Origin: Isoperla grammatica
Lineage: Eukaryota > Arthropoda > Insecta > Plecoptera > Perlodidae
Assembly (NCBI GenBank): GCA_945910005.1
Contig: OX246745.1
Span: 42,921,037 to 42,985,036, forward strand
Length of the DNA: 64,000 bases
Direction: 5' to 3'
Position 1 is the first letter of the stretch, and the number at the start of each line of letters is the position of its first letter. Made by a program: the position numbers and the translations under genes. Under the pieces are notes generated by a model that was not told where the DNA came from, did not search any database, and saw only the letters and a program-made list of their open reading frames with translations. This document shows positions 62,601 through 64,000 of this stretch, one piece after another.

Positions 62601-64000
62601 CCTGTACCATAGCATATGTCAAGTCAGTGAAGCATCACCTTAACCATAGCATATGTCAAGTCAGTGAAGCTCCCACATCGCCTGTATCATAGCATATGTC
62701 AAGTTAGTGAAGCTCCCACATCGCCTGTACCATAGCATATGTCAAGTCAGTGTAGCATCACCTGTAACATAGCACATGTCAAGTCAGTGTAGCATCACCT
62801 GTATCATAGCATATGTCAAGTTAGTGAAGCTCCCACATCGCCTGTACCATAGCATATGTCAAGTCAGTGAAGCTCCCACATCGCCTGTACCATAGCATAA
62901 GTCAAGTCAGTGAAGTATCACCTGTACCAAAGCATATGTCAAGTCAGTAAAGCTCCCACATCGCCTGTACCGTAGCATATGTCAATAAGGGGAAGCTCCC
63001 ACATTGCCTGTACCATAGCATATGTCAAGTCAGTGAAGCATCACCTGTACCATAGCATATGTCAAGTCAGTGTAACATCACCTGTAACATAGCATATGTC
63101 AAGTCAGTGTAATATCACCTGTATCATAGCATATGTCAAGTTAGTGAAGCTCCCACATCGCCTGTACCATAGCATATGTCAAGTCAGTGAAGCTCCCACA
63201 TCGCCTGTACCATAGCATATGTCAAGTTAGTGAAGCTCCCACATCGCCTGTACCATAGCATATGTCAATTCAGTGTAGCATCACCTGTAACATAGCATAT
63301 GTCAAGTCAGTTTAGCATCACCTGTATCATAACATATGTCAAGTTAGTGAAGCTCCCACATCGCCTGTACCATAGCATATGTCAAGTCAGTGTAGCATCA
63401 CCTGTAACATAGCATATGTCAAGTCAGTGTAGCATCACCTGTATCATAGCATATGTACAGTCAGTGAAGCTCCCACATCGCCTGTACCATAGCATATGTC
63501 AAGTCAGTGAAGCTCCCACATCGCCTGGTCCATAGCATATGTCAAGTCAGTGAAGTATCACCTGTAACATAGCATATGTCAAATCAGTGAAGCTCCCACA
63601 TCGCCTGTACCATAGCATATGTCAAGTCAGTGTAGCATCACCTGTACCATAGCATATGTCAAGTCACTGTAGCATCACCTGTTTCATAGCATATGTCAAG
63701 TCAGTGTAGCATCACCTGTACCATAGCTTATGTCAAGTCAGTGAAGCATCGCCTGTACCATAGAATATGTCAAGTCAGTACAGCATCACCTATACCATAG
63801 CGTATGTCAAGTCAGTGAAGCATCACCTGTACCACAGCATATGTCAAGTCAGTGAAGCATCACCTGTACCATAGCATATGTCAAGTCAGTGAAACTCAAA
63901 CATCGCCTGTACCATAGCATATGTCAAGTAAGAGTAGCATCGCCTGTACCATAGCATATGTCAAGTCAGTGAAGCATCACTTGAACCATAGCATATATCA
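56640..64000. repeat. Tandem higher-order repeat, 4,130-bp offset
   Basis: Copy A starts near 56,640 and copy B near 60,520. Rare markers align: AGTGAAGCTT at 56681/60565 (offset 3,884), then after a 246-bp internal expansion in copy B, AGTCAATGAA at 57821/61951, AATAAGG at 58411/62541 and 58854/62984, and GAAACTCAAA at 59761/63891, all at offset 4,130. The match continues to the last base of the window, so copy B runs off the end. Related but more diverged versions lie around 49-53 kb and 34-37 kb. Confidence 0.85.

Larger units (their letters stand above)
30201..64000. repeat. 37/43-bp satellite array, at least 33.8 kb
   Basis: Basic monomer ACCATAGCATATGTCAAGTC then AGTGAAGCATCGCCTGT (37 bp; starts at 30201, 30238 and so on). 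A second class of 43 bp carries a six-base insertion, usually TCCCAC, after GTGAAGC. A rarer 35-bp class lacks AG before CATCGCC. Recurrent substitutions are GAAGC versus GTAGC, TCGCC versus TCACC, TGTACC versus TGAACC, and GTCAGTG versus GTTAGTG or GTCAGTA. The total is roughly 850 monomers. All are head to tail in one orientation, and the array is still running at the window edge. Frames such as those at 38014 or 44555 are repeat translations. No CENP-B-box-like motif was seen. Role unknown; it could be pericentromeric, subtelomeric or interstitial. Confidence 0.98.

Noticed and set aside
30201..64000. CRISPR array
   Set aside because: Units are head-to-tail copies of the whole period with no unique spacers, the context is animal DNA, and no cas-like genes are present.
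30201..64000. Short frames such as those at 38014, 44555 and 53583 as genes
   Set aside because: They are open only where 37- and 43-bp monomers happen to combine in frame. The products are monotonous repeat translations.
30201..64000. Proof that this is the centromere
   Set aside because: No CENP-B-box-like motif was seen, and array size alone cannot assign function. CENP-A mapping would be needed.
1..64000. A novel multi-gene defence or biosynthetic system
   Set aside because: Only one recognisable gene is present. The rest is tandem repeats and non-autonomous transposons, with no cluster of enzymes on either strand.

Overview
The window looks like genomic DNA from an animal, most likely an invertebrate. 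It has no bacterial gene layout. The one recognisable gene is split by introns and resembles a Methuselah-type G-protein-coupled receptor. Around it lie DNA-transposon relics, a 5S-rRNA-derived SINE, and tandem arrays that cover about three quarters of the window. Methuselah-like receptors are best known from arthropods but occur in other invertebrates, so the phylum cannot be fixed from the sequence.

Layout. 1-723: non-repetitive flank. 724-7601: a 48-bp minisatellite with long G-runs, about 140 copies. 7602-10984: non-coding DNA with hAT-like transposon ends and one possible small 5' exon. 10985-11943: a 52-bp minisatellite that runs directly into a TCAC/TCAG tetranucleotide array (11944-12368). 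13219-15677: a 51-bp minisatellite of 48 units. 16034-17293: a 70/71-bp repeat of about 18 units. 19416-19535: an AATG microsatellite. 19751-19922: a 13-bp repeat.

The receptor gene is on the minus strand. Exon 1 (26032-27181) encodes a signal peptide, a cysteine-rich ectodomain, TM1 and TM2. Exon 2 (19562-19640) encodes TM3 and joins in the correct phase across a 6.4-kb intron. A TATA box and initiator sit just upstream of exon 1. The intron holds the 13-bp array, the SINE, an inverted-repeat element apparently interrupted by a hAT-like element, and a 294-bp MITE with a 7-bp target-site duplication. The exons for TM4-TM7 were not found; they must lie at lower coordinates or outside the window.

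27654-27853 is a 200-N assembly gap. 27988-29733 is a nest of three elements: hAT-like, then hAT with a perfect 8-bp duplication, then a Harbinger-like MITE with a TTA duplication. From 30201 to the last base the window is one satellite of 37-bp and 43-bp monomers. It shows higher-order structure, including a multi-kb tandem duplication whose later part lies at a constant offset of 4,130 bp.

I found no new enzymatic or defence system. The most informative features are the satellite architecture, the two-state variant patterns in the minisatellites, and the receptor gene whose introns hold the repeats. Nearly all long open reading frames here come from tandem units that happen to lack stop codons.
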